DNA of 64,000 bases from Mucilaginibacter phenanthrenivorans (lineage in GTDB: Bacteria; Bacteroidota; Bacteroidia; Sphingobacteriales; Sphingobacteriaceae). The notes beneath the pieces were generated by a model. The model made no database searches and was not told the origin of the DNA. It saw only the letters and a list, made by a program, of their open reading frames with translations. Position 1 is the stretch's first letter. Each line of letters starts with the position of its first letter. Position numbers and translations under genes: made by a program. Shown piece by piece: positions 41,415 through 50,938 of the stretch. The stretch is taken from the NCBI RefSeq assembly GCF_024721155.1, contig NZ_JAHVAP010000001.1:496001-560000 (forward strand), given 5' to 3'.

Positions 41415-43691
41415 TTATTTTTCGTTTGATAGAGAATAGGGGACATCAGCAGCCTTTGTGCCGCGTTGTTTATTTGGCGATGCCGACATGTTATAATTTA
41501 TAACTCCACCCTGGTTTAATAATGTGTGGCTGATCCAGTTTAAATCGTAAGGTTTGCCGTTTACACTCATAGTGTTGATGTACAGGTTACTATCGCTGTT
41601 GTTTGGCGCGTTAATAATTACCTTTTTTCCATTTTCTAAATTCAATGTAAGTTTTTTGAATAGGGGCGCGCCTAATACATATTGGTCAACTGCAGGACAT
41701 ACCGGGTAAAAGCCCATCGCCGAAAATACGTACCATGCTGAAGTCTGGCCGTTATCTTCGTCGCCGCAATAGCCGTCAGGCGTTGCCTTATATAGCTTGT
41801 TGATAACGTCCCGAACATGGTATTGTGTCTTCCACGGTTCGCCGGCATAGCCGTATAAATAAAGCATATGCTGGATTGGTTGATTGCCATGCGCATATTG
41901 CCCCATATTCACTATCTGCATCTCGCGGATCTCATGGATCACCTCGCCGTAATAGCTATCGTCAAAAATAGGAGGCAGGGTAAATACAGAGTCGAGTTTA
42001 GCTACGAACTGCTTTTTACCGCCCATTAGGTTAATCAGTCCCTGGATATCATGAAAAACTCCCCAGCTATAATGCCAGCTGTTTCCTTCGGTAAAGGCAT
42101 CGCCCCATTTAAATGGATTAAATGGAGTTTCCCATGAGCCGTCCTTGTTTTTACCGCGCATCAAGCCCGTTGTTGGGTCGAACAAGTTTTTGTAGTTCAT
42201 GCTGCGTTTTTTGAAGATCTCGATTTCTGAAGCAGGTTTGTTTAATGCCTTACCTAACTGATAGATGGTAAAATCATCATAAGCATATTCTAGTGTACGG
42301 GCTGCATTCTCGTCAATCTTAACATCATAAGGCACATAGCCCAACTTGTTATAATATTCAACGCCAGTACGACCTGTTCCGGCAGGGCCTGCATTATTTG
42401 CACCGTGTACTAAAGCATCATACAGCGTACTGATATCATATCCTCTTCCACCTTTCAGGTATGCATCGGAAACTACTGATGCCGAGTTATTACCGATCAT
42501 AACATTTGAATAACCGGGGCTCGACCATTCAGGTAACCAGCCACCTTCCTTAAAGTCGTTCACCAGGCCAGCCTGCATCTCTTTGTTTATTGATGGGTAA
42601 ACAAGGTTCAGGAACGGGTATAGTGCGCGGAATGTATCCCAGAAGCCGGTACCCGCAAACATATATCCCGGCATTGTTTTGCCTGTGTACGGGCTGTAGT
42701 GAATGATTTGATTGTTCGCATCAATCTCATACAATTTATTAGGGAAAAACAACATGCGGTAAAGGCATGAATAAAATGTGCGGGTTTGGTCAATTGAGCC
42801 ACCTTCAACAGTTAAACGGTTTAGCGTTTTGTTCCAAACGTCCTTCGCCTTTTGTTCAGTAACAGCAAAGCTGTCGCTGCCCTGTTCGCGTTTCAGGTTA
42901 AGTTCAGCCTGTTCTATGCTTACAAAAGATGATGATACTCTTAAGTGAACCTTTTCGTCATGACTTGTTTTAAAGCCTATAACTGCCATTACATGCTTAG
43001 CATGCAATTCCAATGAATCGGTTTGTGTGCTATCACTGTAAGTATGAGCAATGGTGATTGGCTTATCGCAATAAATTACAAAGTAGTTTTTGAAGTTTTT
43101 TAACGGGCCGCGGGCGTATTTGGTAGAGTAGCCGATGATCTTATTTTCAGATGGAATCACCTTGATGTATGAGCCTTTATCAAAGGCATCGATTACAACA
43201 TATGAGCTATCGTTCTTTGGATAGGTAAACCTAAATTGTGCCGTGCGTTCAGTAGGGGTAATTTCCGCTAACACGTCATGATCTGCAAGGTATACGCTAT
43301 AGTAATAAGGTTTAGCAGTTTCAGCTTTGTGCGAGAACCAGCTTGCACGGCCGTTTTGCGAAACCTTTAAATGCCCGGTTACCGGCATAATGGCAAATTG
43401 ACCATAGTCGTTCATCCATGGTGATGGCTGATGAGTTTGCTTAAAGCCATTTATTTTATGCGCATCATAAGTGTATTGCCAGCCGTCACCCATTTTACCG
43501 GTTTGTGGCGTCCAGAAGTTCATTCCCCATGGTAATGCTATAGCAGGGTAGGTGTTCCCGTTGGAGAGATCGTACTTGGAATCAGTGCCCATCAACGGGT
43601 TTATATAATCCACAAGGGATGTTTGTTTACCTGTTTGCGCTAAAATTACTAAAGGGGAGAAAAGGATTAAAAACAGATACAGTTTTTTCAT
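41415..43691 (-). CDS. GH92 alpha-mannosidase
   Basis: 758 residues with a signal peptide (ending LAQTG). GH92 marks are the N-terminal YINPLMGTDSKYDLSNGNTYP, FKQTHQPSPWMNDYG, GFWDTFRALYPFLN and the catalytic-region YGYAGEPWKTQYHVRDV with GYCGDEDNGQTSAWYVFSAMGFYPV. GH92 enzymes are calcium-dependent exo-alpha-mannosidases acting on alpha-mannan or N-glycans. Located between SusD and the Gfo/Idh/MocA gene, it defines the probable substrate class of this locus as alpha-mannoside. Confidence 0.95.
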   Translation of the reverse strand: MKKLYLFLILFSPLVILAQTGKQTSLVDYINPLMGTDSKYDLSNGNTYPAIALPWGMNFWTPQTGKMGDGWQYTYDAHKINGFKQTHQPSPWMNDYGQFAIMPVTGHLKVSQNGRASWFSHKAETAKPYYYSVYLADHDVLAEITPTERTAQFRFTYPKNDSSYVVIDAFDKGSYIKVIPSENKIIGYSTKYARGPLKNFKNYFVIYCDKPITIAHTYSDSTQTDSLELHAKHVMAVIGFKTSHDEKVHLRVSSSFVSIEQAELNLKREQGSDSFAVTEQKAKDVWNKTLNRLTVEGGSIDQTRTFYSCLYRMLFFPNKLYEIDANNQIIHYSPYTGKTMPGYMFAGTGFWDTFRALYPFLNLVYPSINKEMQAGLVNDFKEGGWLPEWSSPGYSNVMIGNNSASVVSDAYLKGGRGYDISTLYDALVHGANNAGPAGTGRTGVEYYNKLGYVPYDVKIDENAARTLEYAYDDFTIYQLGKALNKPASEIEIFKKRSMNYKNLFDPTTGLMRGKNKDGSWETPFNPFKWGDAFTEGNSWHYSWGVFHDIQGLINLMGGKKQFVAKLDSVFTLPPIFDDSYYGEVIHEIREMQIVNMGQYAHGNQPIQHMLYLYGYAGEPWKTQYHVRDVINKLYKATPDGYCGDEDNGQTSAWYVFSAMGFYPVCPAVDQYVLGAPLFKKLTLNLENGKKVIINAPNNSDSNLYINTMSVNGKPYDLNWISHTLLNQGGVINYNMSASPNKQRGTKAADVPYSLSNEK

Positions 43692-43723
43692 TAAATGTTT
43701 AAATTAATTTATCCTGTAAATAT

Positions 43724-43751
43724 AAAAGACCGGTATGATAACCGGCCTTTT
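43724..43751 (-). terminator. Intra-operon hairpin between SusD and GH92
   Basis: AAAAGGCCGGT pairs with ACCGGTCTTTT (one mismatch) around a 6-nt loop, followed by TATAT on the minus strand. It resembles a weak terminator that would reduce GH92 and Gfo transcription relative to susCD. Confidence 0.55.
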
Positions 43752-43763
43752 ATATTGATAATT

Positions 43764-45260
43764 TTACCAATCTTTATTTTGAGTGAGTTTTTTGTTGGTG
43801 TTTATCTCACGTTGGGGGATTGGCCACAATAGATATTGTTCCTTCATGGTCACTCCCTGTTCATTTGCGGTGCTAAGGGCATCGCCAAATTTATTGTTTA
43901 CCACATCGTATATCATGTGCGTACGTTGAATGTCAAAGTAGGCTTTGTCCTCGTAGGCCAGCTCATGGTAGCGCTCCTTCCAAATCTCCTGGCGAAAGGC
44001 GTCCTTTGATAAGGTGCCTAAGGGAGCCAGTTGCGCACGGGCTCTTATTTTGTTTACCTGTGCTACAGCGTCAGCTGTTGGCCCGCTAACTTCGTTGGTA
44101 GCTTCTGCGTATGTCAGCATAGCTTCCGGCAAGCGTAAAAAGGTCCAGTTTTCATCACAAATACCGTTGCCATTAGCGCTCTCCACATGGAAGAATTTAT
44201 AAAGACAATGTTCCCCAAACTGAATAATTTTGGTCGGATCGTCATGCGAAGGGTAGCTTGAGAAATAAAACTGTCTTTCCTGTGTCCGCAAATCGCCGGC
44301 TTCATAACTGGCCACAAACTGATCTGTTGGGATCATCGCTCCCAGGTGATCGCCATAAGCACCAACATTTAAATTAAATGGTACAGTTAATTGGGTAAGC
44401 GCATTGGTTGCCACCCCAACAAGATATTGCCCCTGGAAGATCAATTCCCCCTGGTTTTTGTGCGCGTTGTCATGCAAATACGCATAATCAGTAAACAGCG
44501 TATAATCAGTCAAAACCTTTTGTGCTTCAGCTGCTGCCAATGCATAATTGGCTGTTGCCTGCATTGGGTAACCCGCTGTTGTAAGATAAACGCTTGCCAA
44601 TAAGGTGTGTACGGCACCCAAGGATACACGGCCTGTTTGATCTGTCTCAGGTAAACCCGATGTTTCAGCCGCCTGCAAATCACTGATTATTTGATCGTAA
44701 ACCTTTTTGTAATCTGTACGGGTAGGGTAAAGGTCGGGGCTGTCAATAGTAACCGGCGTGGTAATTAGCGGGACATCGCCATACAGCCTCACCAAATGAT
44801 AATAGAAGAATGCCCTTAAAAAGTATACCTCGCCCAGTAGTTTTTTGCTGAGGGTGGCATCCATTCCAATTGTTGGGATTTGTTGTAAAGCAAGGTTGGC
44901 ATTTGCAATAGCATTATAGCTATTTTGCCAAACATCCTCAAAGCCGGGGTTAACTGCATCGGTACGCTGATGGATCACGTTACTGTTGTTAACACTTTGT
45001 CCCAACGAGGTTGCATGCCCGGCAAACAATTCAAGCGTAATGAACGGCGACTCTCCATAGGCATCACCATTTTGAAAAAGGTGAAGCTGCGAATAAATGC
45101 CATTTACAAATGTTTGCGCCTGCGAAGCTGTTTTAAAATAATTGTTTTTTACGAAGTTGCTGTTGCTCTTCTCATCCAGGTATTTTTTGCAACTGCTTAC
45201 AGTAACCAATAGGACGAGTAACGTTACCCCGATCCCGTATTTTTTTATGTTAAATTTCAT
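43764..45260 (-). CDS. SusD/RagB-family glycan-binding outer-membrane lipoprotein
   Basis: 498 residues. Signal region with lipobox VSSCKKYLDEKS (Cys about residue 24). The TPR-bearing SusD fold shows LGEVYFLRAFFYYHLVRLYGDVPLI and the C-terminal RNEINTNKKLTQN-type tail (ReINtNkkL). It is the surface lid over the SusC channel and binds the glycan. It starts 24 nt after the susC-like stop. Confidence 0.94.
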   Translation of the reverse strand: MKFNIKKYGIGVTLLVLLVTVSSCKKYLDEKSNSNFVKNNYFKTASQAQTFVNGIYSQLHLFQNGDAYGESPFITLELFAGHATSLGQSVNNSNVIHQRTDAVNPGFEDVWQNSYNAIANANLALQQIPTIGMDATLSKKLLGEVYFLRAFFYYHLVRLYGDVPLITTPVTIDSPDLYPTRTDYKKVYDQIISDLQAAETSGLPETDQTGRVSLGAVHTLLASVYLTTAGYPMQATANYALAAAEAQKVLTDYTLFTDYAYLHDNAHKNQGELIFQGQYLVGVATNALTQLTVPFNLNVGAYGDHLGAMIPTDQFVASYEAGDLRTQERQFYFSSYPSHDDPTKIIQFGEHCLYKFFHVESANGNGICDENWTFLRLPEAMLTYAEATNEVSGPTADAVAQVNKIRARAQLAPLGTLSKDAFRQEIWKERYHELAYEDKAYFDIQRTHMIYDVVNNKFGDALSTANEQGVTMKEQYLLWPIPQREINTNKKLTQNKDW

Positions 45261-45284
45261 GATGTTTCTATCTTAAAGTTCAAA

Positions 45285-48200
45285 TTAAAAACTAGCATTT
45301 AACCCAAGCAGGAAGGTATGTGGCTTGGGATAATCATAAAACAAAATCCCCTGTGTATAATTACTTGAACCGTTATAGGTGGATGTTTCAGGGTCATAAC
45401 CTGTGTATTTTGTTATCAGGAAAAGGTTTTGAGCCTGTGCGTAGATCCTTAAACGGCTCATCTTAAGTTTTTGAACTATTGAGCTTGGGAAGTTATAGCC
45501 AAGTGTTACTGTTTTGCCACGAACAAATGAGCCGTTTTCAACCTTGGTTGAATAGATCTCAGTTTGGTAACGAACGTAGGCTGGTCTGTCTTCTGCTATA
45601 TCGGTGTTTTGATTAGTAGGTGTCCACGCATTTAAAACGGATGCATAGCTGTTGGCCTGCCCGGTTCTATCCTGACCTGAGTGCCGGGTAAGGTTCATCA
45701 CCTGGTTGCCAAAATCAAATTGAAGTTCTACAGCAAGGTCAAAGTTTTTATAACGGAAGGTGTTTAGGAACGTTCCATAGCCATCAGGAAGCGATTTCCC
45801 AAGCACGGTTTTATCATCAGCCGTTATTTTGCCATCCCCGTTTTTATCCCAAATCTTTAAGTCTCCGGGTAAAAGGCCATACTTGGCAGCTTCAGTCGCT
45901 TCGGCAGTTCCCCATGTGCCTAAAACTTTATATCCCCAGAAAGTGCCGGCCGATAAGCCCACCCGCATCAGGTTAAACTGCGATAAAAAGGTTGGAGCCA
46001 GGAAGATATCATCATTTGAAGCGCCCAGGTTCAGGATCCTGTTTGCAAGAAGCGAAATATTGAAACTGCTGTTCCATGAAAAATTCTCGGATTTTACGTT
46101 CACTGTGTTTAGGGTCAATTCAAAACCCTTATTCTGGATACTTCCAATGTTTTCAAAAACGCTGGTAAAACCGCTTGTTTCAGGGAGCGGCGCATTCAGC
46201 AGGAGCTTTTTGGTTTTCTTTAAGTAAGCGTCGGCGTCTACAGTTATACGGTTATTAAATAAACCGAATGACAGGCCTAAATCCCATTCCGCAGTTTTCT
46301 CCCATTGGAGGTTGTCGTTACCGATAGAGGTTTGGTGTGTGCCAATAGATTGTGCGCCACCGAATACATAGTTGTTAGTGCTAATATTTGCAGGTGAGCG
46401 ATATTCACCAATCTCTGAGTTACCGGTAAGACCATAGCTCAGGCGCAATTTCAAATCAGAAATTGTTTTGTTATTCTTTAGGAAATCCTCTTGCGAAATT
46501 CTCCAGGCAACAGCAGCTGACGGGAAGAAACCATATTTTGATTTGGAACCGAAACGCGACGATCCATCTTCCCTGCCTGTTACCGTTAACAGGTACTTAT
46601 CGTTGTAGCCATAGTTCACCCTGCCAAAAAACGACTGCATTTGCCATGCATCGTAGCCAGAAGTAGGTATACCGGGTATAGCACCGGCTCCCAAGTTATA
46701 ATAAGAGTAGTAATTATCCGAAAGGTCCTGCGACGACCCGTAAGAGCTTAGCTGGCTGAAGTTTTGAAGCTCGGTACCTGCCACAACATTTAACGAGTGT
46801 ACACCATTAAACTTCTTATTATAGGTAAAATGGTTTTCCCACTGCCAGAATGTGTTGTTATACTGGTTTATAGATGCAGAGCTATAGGTTTGATTAGCTG
46901 TTGAGCCACCAACGAGGCCGGTTTGTGAATGCGGCTCGGTGTTGCTCGAAGTTGTTACACCAATAGTCGTACGGAAATCAAATCCGGGGAAGAAATTGAT
47001 GTTTGCATAGCCATTTCCGCTAAAAACACGATTATAGTGAAGCGATACAATCTCATTAGCCTGGGCAACTGGATTATCGCCACCTTCCATATTCGGATAG
47101 TCGGTCCGCTTACCATAGGTGCCATCTGGATATTTTATCGGGATGATAGATGGCATTTCAACCAACATACGCGGAATGTTATTACCTCCGGTTCCGTCGT
47201 CCTGGGTGCGGGTTTCACGATAGTCATAGTTAATTGTAGCCCCAACCTTTAGCCATGATTTTACCTGGTTGTCAAATGTGAGGCGGGCGTTATATCTTTT
47301 TTGATAGCTGTTGATAATAATACCTTCATCGTCGCCATAATTTAAAAACAAACCATAGTTCATTTTCTCGGTACCATCGGTAAACGACAGGTTATGATTT
47401 TGGCTAAATGCGTGACGCGTGGTTGCATCCTGCCAGTCCACATCATAAAGCGGGTTCAAATTAGCGTCGAACAACTTGCCGATAAGCGCCGTACGGATAA
47501 CTTTGGGATCGTCATCAGCGTATTTTCCGGCAGCCCATCCGGCAGGGTCATATTTTTTTATGTTGGCGTATGATTGGTCTTCAACTGCAAGAAACTGTTT
47601 GGCATCCAATACCTTCAATTTCCGGGCTAATACACCTACGCTGCCATAAGCATCGTAGGTTACTGTTCCACCCTGTTTGGCGCTACCTCTTTTTGTGGTA
47701 ACCAATATTACCCCATTAGCGCCACGCGTACCATAGATGGCTGTTGAAGAAGCATCCTTTAAAACGTCTATCGACGCGACATCATTAGGGTTAATAGATG
47801 CACCGCCTTCTGTCCAAACCACACCGTCAACTACATATAAGGGATCGGTATTGGAGTTAATAGAGCTGTAGCCACGGATCCTGATCTTAGTTGCACCGCC
47901 GGGAGCACCAGAGTTGGTGGAAACGTTAACACCTGCAATTTTACCTGCAAGTTCCTGTTCAAGGTTAATTGCAGGGCGTTCCTGCAATTGTTTTTCATTT
48001 ACGCTTCCCACGGCGCCTGTTAAATCAACTCTCTTCGATGTGCCGTAGCCAACCACAACAACTTCGCTTAGGGCCCGCTGACTTTCGACAAGCTTTACGT
48101 CAACGGTTTCGCGGTTGTTTATAGCCACCTCCTGCGTATTATACCCCACGAAGGTAAATACAAGCGTAGCGCCGCCATCAATATCATTTAACACGTATTT

Positions 48201-48686
48201 ACCATTTACATCGGTAACTGTACCAATTGTTGTGCCCTTTACCTTAACGTTTACGCCTGGTAAAGGCCCTTTGGTATCGCTTACAGTTCCTGAAACCTTT
48301 TGCGCGACGTCCGAAACAGGTTTTGTCTCGTCCTTGGCCTTTACAACAATTGTTTGCTGAAAAATACGGTAGGTTAGTGGCTGATTTTTAAAACAAAGAT
48401 TTAAAGCCTCTTCAACCGAAGCGTTATTAACATCGATATTTACCTTAGATGTTTTGGCAACAGCGTCCTCATCATAGAAGTAGTTGTAGCCGGTTTGTTT
48501 TTTAATCAGCTTTAATATTTTATCAACAGAAATATTACTCTGATGAATGCTTATGTTCTGGCTGTAAGTTTTTGCACTTACGTTTAAAAGAGCTGCAAAT
48601 ACAAGAACAGCGGTTAGCTTCATAGCTAATAGAATTTTGAACAGGTAATGCCGTTTTACAGGCACCGCCATACAATTAAATTTCAT
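45285..48686 (-). CDS. SusC/RagA TonB-dependent outer-membrane transporter with STN signalling domain
   Basis: 1133 residues. Domains in order: long N-terminal region and signal peptide (to about 42); STN secretin/TonB domain (about 45-110: ISVDKILKLIKKQTGYNYFYD), which receives the FecR contact; carboxypeptidase-D-like domain (about 130-205); plug with SusC signature (DPLYVVDGV; STAIYGTRGANGVILVTTKRG); and the beta-barrel ending in TFLLGLNASF. The STN domain together with the FecR and ECF genes upstream indicates transmembrane signalling on glycan import. Confidence 0.95.
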   Translation of the reverse strand: MKFNCMAVPVKRHYLFKILLAMKLTAVLVFAALLNVSAKTYSQNISIHQSNISVDKILKLIKKQTGYNYFYDEDAVAKTSKVNIDVNNASVEEALNLCFKNQPLTYRIFQQTIVVKAKDETKPVSDVAQKVSGTVSDTKGPLPGVNVKVKGTTIGTVTDVNGKYVLNDIDGGATLVFTFVGYNTQEVAINNRETVDVKLVESQRALSEVVVVGYGTSKRVDLTGAVGSVNEKQLQERPAINLEQELAGKIAGVNVSTNSGAPGGATKIRIRGYSSINSNTDPLYVVDGVVWTEGGASINPNDVASIDVLKDASSTAIYGTRGANGVILVTTKRGSAKQGGTVTYDAYGSVGVLARKLKVLDAKQFLAVEDQSYANIKKYDPAGWAAGKYADDDPKVIRTALIGKLFDANLNPLYDVDWQDATTRHAFSQNHNLSFTDGTEKMNYGLFLNYGDDEGIIINSYQKRYNARLTFDNQVKSWLKVGATINYDYRETRTQDDGTGGNNIPRMLVEMPSIIPIKYPDGTYGKRTDYPNMEGGDNPVAQANEIVSLHYNRVFSGNGYANINFFPGFDFRTTIGVTTSSNTEPHSQTGLVGGSTANQTYSSASINQYNNTFWQWENHFTYNKKFNGVHSLNVVAGTELQNFSQLSSYGSSQDLSDNYYSYYNLGAGAIPGIPTSGYDAWQMQSFFGRVNYGYNDKYLLTVTGREDGSSRFGSKSKYGFFPSAAVAWRISQEDFLKNNKTISDLKLRLSYGLTGNSEIGEYRSPANISTNNYVFGGAQSIGTHQTSIGNDNLQWEKTAEWDLGLSFGLFNNRITVDADAYLKKTKKLLLNAPLPETSGFTSVFENIGSIQNKGFELTLNTVNVKSENFSWNSSFNISLLANRILNLGASNDDIFLAPTFLSQFNLMRVGLSAGTFWGYKVLGTWGTAEATEAAKYGLLPGDLKIWDKNGDGKITADDKTVLGKSLPDGYGTFLNTFRYKNFDLAVELQFDFGNQVMNLTRHSGQDRTGQANSYASVLNAWTPTNQNTDIAEDRPAYVRYQTEIYSTKVENGSFVRGKTVTLGYNFPSSIVQKLKMSRLRIYAQAQNLFLITKYTGYDPETSTYNGSSNYTQGILFYDYPKPHTFLLGLNASF

Positions 48687-48797
48687 AGTTTTGTATGTTT
48701 GGGTTAAAAACTTGTTATTTCAATTTCGCGATTGTGGATAGGAGGTAACCCGGATATTTCCCGGGAACGCGCGCCAACGCTTCCCGGATTTTTTTTA
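48686..48797 (+). ncRNA. Candidate antisense RNA at the susC start
   Basis: On the plus strand TAGTTTTG (48686-48693) fits a -7 box, and 48761-48796 is a strong intrinsic terminator: CCGGGAA and TTCCCGG stem with inner GCG/CGC pairing, then eight T. A transcript of about 95 nt would be antisense to the susC leader and start region. The minus strand has no T-run after the hairpin, so the terminator does not serve susC. The rest of the gap, 48798-49007, shows nothing recognised. Confidence 0.5.
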
Positions 48798-49007
48798 TCC
48801 ATTATTTTTATGGTGGTGCATAAAAGGTTACCACAAGTTTCAGGGGGCTCTAAGTATTGATTTTCTCATTGGATTTATTTTTATGGTTAAACAATTGATT
48901 ATTTCAAGCATAAGTATACTATTACCAAAAGGCAATAATATTGTAGTTGCAAGGCAGGTAAGCCAGGCAATATTGTTTTTCAAATAGTTTATAATATAGG
49001 TGCGGTA

Positions 49008-50159
49008 TTAAGGAGTAACTATTATAGTTTTCCCTTCTATTTTAAAGTTTATACCGGTATACTTTAGCATTTTCAATAATTCGGACAGATTGACGTTGCG
49101 TGATATGCTTCCTGTAAAGCGCCTTTTTGGCACTTCTCCTTCGTATTTGATATCCACGTCATACCATCGTGAAGCCTGTCGCATAATTAATGGTATTTCG
49201 GCGCTTTCAAACTGAAAGTTGCCGTTCTTCCAGGCGAGTACATCTTCAGTGTCTACAGTGGATATACTTATTTTATCGGTTCTGTTGAAAATAGTGGATT
49301 GTTGCTCCGGTTTGAGGATAGCAGTATTGGAATTAGCCGAAACTTTTACGCTGCCCTCAATGAGGGTAGTTTTAATTGCGCTCTCGTCTGTATAAGCATT
49401 AATGTTAAAGTGTGTTCCCAATACTTCAACAGTTTGCTTACCCGCAACAACTCTAAACGGCAGTTGTTTGTTTTTAGCAACTTCAAAATATACCTCGCCC
49501 GTAATGGTAACTCTTCTTTCGATTTTTGAAAAGGCTGTTGGAAAAGTAATGGACGATGAAGAATTTAGCCATACTTTGCTGCCGTCGCTCAAAACAACCT
49601 GGAACTGCCCGCCTCTTGGGATATTAATGGTATTAAATGTATCAGATGAATCGATAGCCTTCTTATCGGGAGCCTGGTATATGATCCGTCCGTCCTTATC
49701 TTTTTTTAACACGGTTTGCCCCTGGCTGGCTAAAACCCCGTTTTTAGCTTCGTTTAAATTAATCTTAGTACCATTTGAGAGTGTCAGGATGGCTTTATTT
49801 CCACCGGGAGTAATATCGTTTTTTAACTTGGGGGAAAATGCAATATGTTTGAGTGATGAATTCCTGTGCTCATGAAAATATATAAAACCGATGGCAAGCA
49901 TCAATATTGCAGCCGCCGATGTTACGGAAAGCCATCGAAGCGTTGTTTTCCTTATGCGGGTATTTTTTTGGTTAATATCCCGGTTTATTTTATTTAATAT
50001 TCTTTCCTTTAATACTTCCTCGTTTTCGGCAAAGTCTTCCGGAATCTCAACAGGGTTATCCTGATCTTGATTATACCAGGCAGCAAACTCCGCTTGTTCT
50101 TCGGGAGTTATGGTTTTATCGAGCCATTTTTTAGCAAGTTCCTGGTAACGGTTTTCCAT
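49008..50159 (-). CDS. FecR-family anti-sigma factor
   Basis: 383 residues. N-terminal cytoplasmic sigma-binding part (MENRYQELAKKWLDKTITPEEQAEFAAWY), one membrane helix (AAAILMLAIGFIYF, about residue 85), FecR periplasmic domain (NTINIPRGGQFQVVLSDGSKVWLN, GEVYFEVAKNKQLPFRV) and the C-terminal DUF4974 (RRFTGSISRNVNLSELLKMLKYTGI) that contacts STN. It couples SusC occupancy to the ECF sigma encoded just upstream. Confidence 0.95.
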   Translation of the reverse strand: MENRYQELAKKWLDKTITPEEQAEFAAWYNQDQDNPVEIPEDFAENEEVLKERILNKINRDINQKNTRIRKTTLRWLSVTSAAAILMLAIGFIYFHEHRNSSLKHIAFSPKLKNDITPGGNKAILTLSNGTKINLNEAKNGVLASQGQTVLKKDKDGRIIYQAPDKKAIDSSDTFNTINIPRGGQFQVVLSDGSKVWLNSSSSITFPTAFSKIERRVTITGEVYFEVAKNKQLPFRVVAGKQTVEVLGTHFNINAYTDESAIKTTLIEGSVKVSANSNTAILKPEQQSTIFNRTDKISISTVDTEDVLAWKNGNFQFESAEIPLIMRQASRWYDVDIKYEGEVPKRRFTGSISRNVNLSELLKMLKYTGINFKIEGKTIIVTP

Positions 50160-50241
50160 TCAGCGGGTGCTTTAATAGTAAGTCCGCCCAGTAATAAAAA
50201 TCCCTTAGTGTAATGTGAAATATTTTTTTTGGGTTGATAGG

Positions 50242-50799
50242 TTACAATAAAAACTGGCCTAAGCGGGTGCGTAGGGTTTTAATTGCTTTGCCCAAATGTG
50301 CCTCAACAGTTTTTTCGGAAATCCCCAGCTCACTTGCTATTTTTTTCTGCGAATAGCCCGAATCCCTACTTAACTTGTATACAAGGCGGCATTTCTCAGG
50401 TAATTCAGCTACAAATTCTGTCAGCCGGCTTCTTAGTTCTTCAAACTCCAGCCATTCCTGTGTTGAATCATCGGCAATGCTGATATTGTTTTTACTGTAA
50501 CTGGAGTACTTTTGCCGGTTATTTAGCTTATTCAATATTTTAATTACCCGGTACTTAACCGATACGGCAAGGTATGAACTTAGTGTATCAATTACACCCA
50601 ATTCACCCCGTCGCTTCCAAAGCGAAACAAATATATCCTGTACAATCTCTTCAGCATCGTCAAGGTCTTTGATCTTGTTAGCCGCAACGGTAAAAAGCCT
50701 GTTCCAATACCGGTTATAAATTTCGGTAAATGCGTACTCGTCACCTTGCTGCAGTAAGCCGGTTAATTCCTTATCATTAAGAATATTATAATTGTGCAT
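50242..50799 (-). CDS. ECF RNA polymerase sigma-70 factor
   Basis: 185 residues from the ATG at 50799; an upstream in-frame ATG at 50832 adds 11 hydrophobic residues not usual for the family. Region 2 is YNRYWNRLFTVAANKIKDLDDAEEIVQDIFVSLWKRR; region 4 is RDSGYSQKKIASELGISEKTVEAHLGKAIKTLR. It is the typical FecI-like regulator of SusCD loci and should activate this locus when released by FecR. Confidence 0.94.
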   Translation of the reverse strand: MHNYNILNDKELTGLLQQGDEYAFTEIYNRYWNRLFTVAANKIKDLDDAEEIVQDIFVSLWKRRGELGVIDTLSSYLAVSVKYRVIKILNKLNNRQKYSSYSKNNISIADDSTQEWLEFEELRSRLTEFVAELPEKCRLVYKLSRDSGYSQKKIASELGISEKTVEAHLGKAIKTLRTRLGQFLL

Positions 50800-50938
50800 A
50801 TTCAAAATAAATAGCAAATAATAGTAATTCAAAATAGTCTGCAGATGAAATAGGTTTATAGCGACAAGGTTTTTATCCTGTCTGGTTTATTTCTCACCGG
50901 GCAGATCGGTTTATGCGGCCAAATGTAATAACTATTGG

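Noticed and set aside
45829..46227. Plus-strand open frame of 132 codons opposite susC
   Set aside because: Shadow frame of the TonB-dependent transporter; composition fits a complementary frame, not a protein.
48761..48796. Attenuator of susC
   Set aside because: The T-run follows the hairpin only on the plus strand; read in the susC direction the hairpin is preceded by A and has no U-run.
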